64,000 nt of DNA from an uncultured Shimia sp. (GTDB lineage Bacteria; Pseudomonadota; Alphaproteobacteria; Rhodobacterales; Rhodobacteraceae): NCBI RefSeq assembly GCF_947493595.1, contig NZ_CANLRL010000003.1:124001-188000 (forward strand), read 5' to 3'. Shown piece by piece: positions 63,667 to 64,000 of this stretch (positions within the stretch are counted from its first letter, which is position 1; each line of letters starts with the position of its first letter). Under the pieces are notes generated by a model. It had not been told where the DNA came from and did no database searches. It saw only the letters and a list, made by a program, of their open reading frames with translations. A program made the translations under genes and the position numbers.

Positions 63667-64000
63667 ATGCAAGATGTGGTGGTGATTTTGGGCAGTGGCC
63701 CCAACGCAACCGAGGCACAAAGCTGGTCTCGCGACATGTTTGACCACTTGGTGGCGCTCAATAATGCGTGGCGGGTGCGCGACGACTGGAGCCACTTTAT
63801 CCATCCAGAAGACTTCCCCGAAGAACGATATCCGCCCTCTCAGTCTTCCGCGCAGAATGAGGTGACCTACCAAGACTATGTTCCGCAAAACAACGCTTTT
63901 GGTGGCGTGCTTTTTGCCGGTGGGACCATGGCCTTTACAGCAGCCTATTGGGCATTGGGGGCGTTTAAGCCCAAAGTGTTGGCGTTTATTGGCTGCGACA
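63667..64000 (+). CDS. Unrecognised protein, N-terminal part only
   Basis: Open from ATG 63667 (GAGGGA upstream) to the window edge, 111 codons. Begins MQDVVVILGSGPNATEAQSWSRDMFDHLVALNN, a Rossmann-like or dinucleotide-type Gly loop (LGSGPN); then ...WSHFIHPEDFPEERYPPSQ, and VLFAGGTMAFTAAYWALGAFKPKVLAFIGCD. The pattern is reminiscent of the DUF115/MptE-like enzymes, but that is a guess; I do not recognise it. Divergent from sseA across 165 bases in which no convincing promoter was seen. Confidence 0.6.
   Translation, partial: MQDVVVILGSGPNATEAQSWSRDMFDHLVALNNAWRVRDDWSHFIHPEDFPEERYPPSQSSAQNEVTYQDYVPQNNAFGGVLFAGGTMAFTAAYWALGAFKPKVLAFIGCD

Noticed and set aside
1-64000. CRISPR arrays, integrases, transposases, att sites or tRNA genes
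   Set aside because: None was seen; the only recurring units are the short hairpin repeats listed.

Overview
The window looks like a stretch of chromosome from a marine Roseobacter-group alphaproteobacterium (Rhodobacteraceae). The gene content supports this: a Porin_4-type porin, DUF4170/DUF3576/DUF2125/TIGR02186 proteins, a leuS-lptE-holA operon, a DUF721 gene running into a DsbA-like gene, full-length GcvT-family dimethylglycine/sarcosine dehydrogenases, and the GC-rich repeat CCCCGG-N-ATATTT that sits behind many genes. Coding density is about 93 percent, both strands are used in short operons, and no tRNA, rRNA, phage, insertion sequence or CRISPR array was seen. The placement is inferred from gene content, not from a phylogeny.

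Layout. 1-7.6 kb: the tail of an unidentified gene, a membrane class III nucleotide cyclase, an alkane monooxygenase, MutY, DUF721 + DsbA-like thiol oxidoreductase, then LpxK-WaaA-DUF4170 (lipid A/Kdo assembly). 7.8-12.4 kb: an amidotransferase gene facing the other way, an inositol-phosphatase-like enzyme, PmbA, and a TIGR02186/TauE-SafE pair. 12.5-17.7 kb: a complete BMP-type (nucleoside-like) ABC importer with an NTF2-fold gene inside the operon. 17.8-22.6 kb: RimI-TsaB-Nfu (with a near-perfect Irr-type ICE box at the promoter), a universal stress protein, a class IV aminotransferase and a DUF2125 periplasmic protein. 22.7-28.8 kb: a short crotonase, D-lactate dehydrogenase, an HNH protein, an MscS channel, a flavoprotein and a GST. 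28.8-36.2 kb: holA-lptE-leuS, a GT4 glycosyltransferase, DUF3576 and a strongly expressed porin. 36.2-42.9 kb: YggS, an L,D-transpeptidase-like protein, RibA with a decayed RibB-like half, a response regulator, a candidate FnrL-controlled small RNA, exonuclease III, a thioredoxin-TPR protein, a Lon-N domain protein and a Trm112-like protein. 42.9-48.3 kb: a UbiH-family hydroxylase, an amidase, two methyltransferases and an APH-type kinase. 48.3-59.1 kb: an orphan, C-terminally shortened DnaE2, divergent from an XRE-cupin regulator that heads a probable methylamine/C1 locus (GFA protein, LysE exporter, two tandem FAD/GcvT dehydrogenases, RarD-like transporter). 59-64 kb: SGNH hydrolase, SnoaL-like protein, RluA-type synthase, GAF-type methionine sulfoxide reductase, aromatic aminotransferase + mercaptopyruvate sulfurtransferase, and the start of an unrecognised gene.

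The most interesting items are: (1) an exact FNR box followed by about 80 nt with two hairpins and a strong terminator between a response regulator and xthA, which is a candidate anaerobically induced sRNA; (2) the XRE-cupin/C1 locus with repeated GTGAAATT palindromes; (3) a modular intergenic repeat with five copies; (4) an ICE box joined to the nfu promoter; (5) the truncated orphan dnaE2; (6) a set of genes whose predicted +1 falls on the start codon (leaderless mRNAs). Functions are assigned from recognised motifs and gene order only; no database search was possible.
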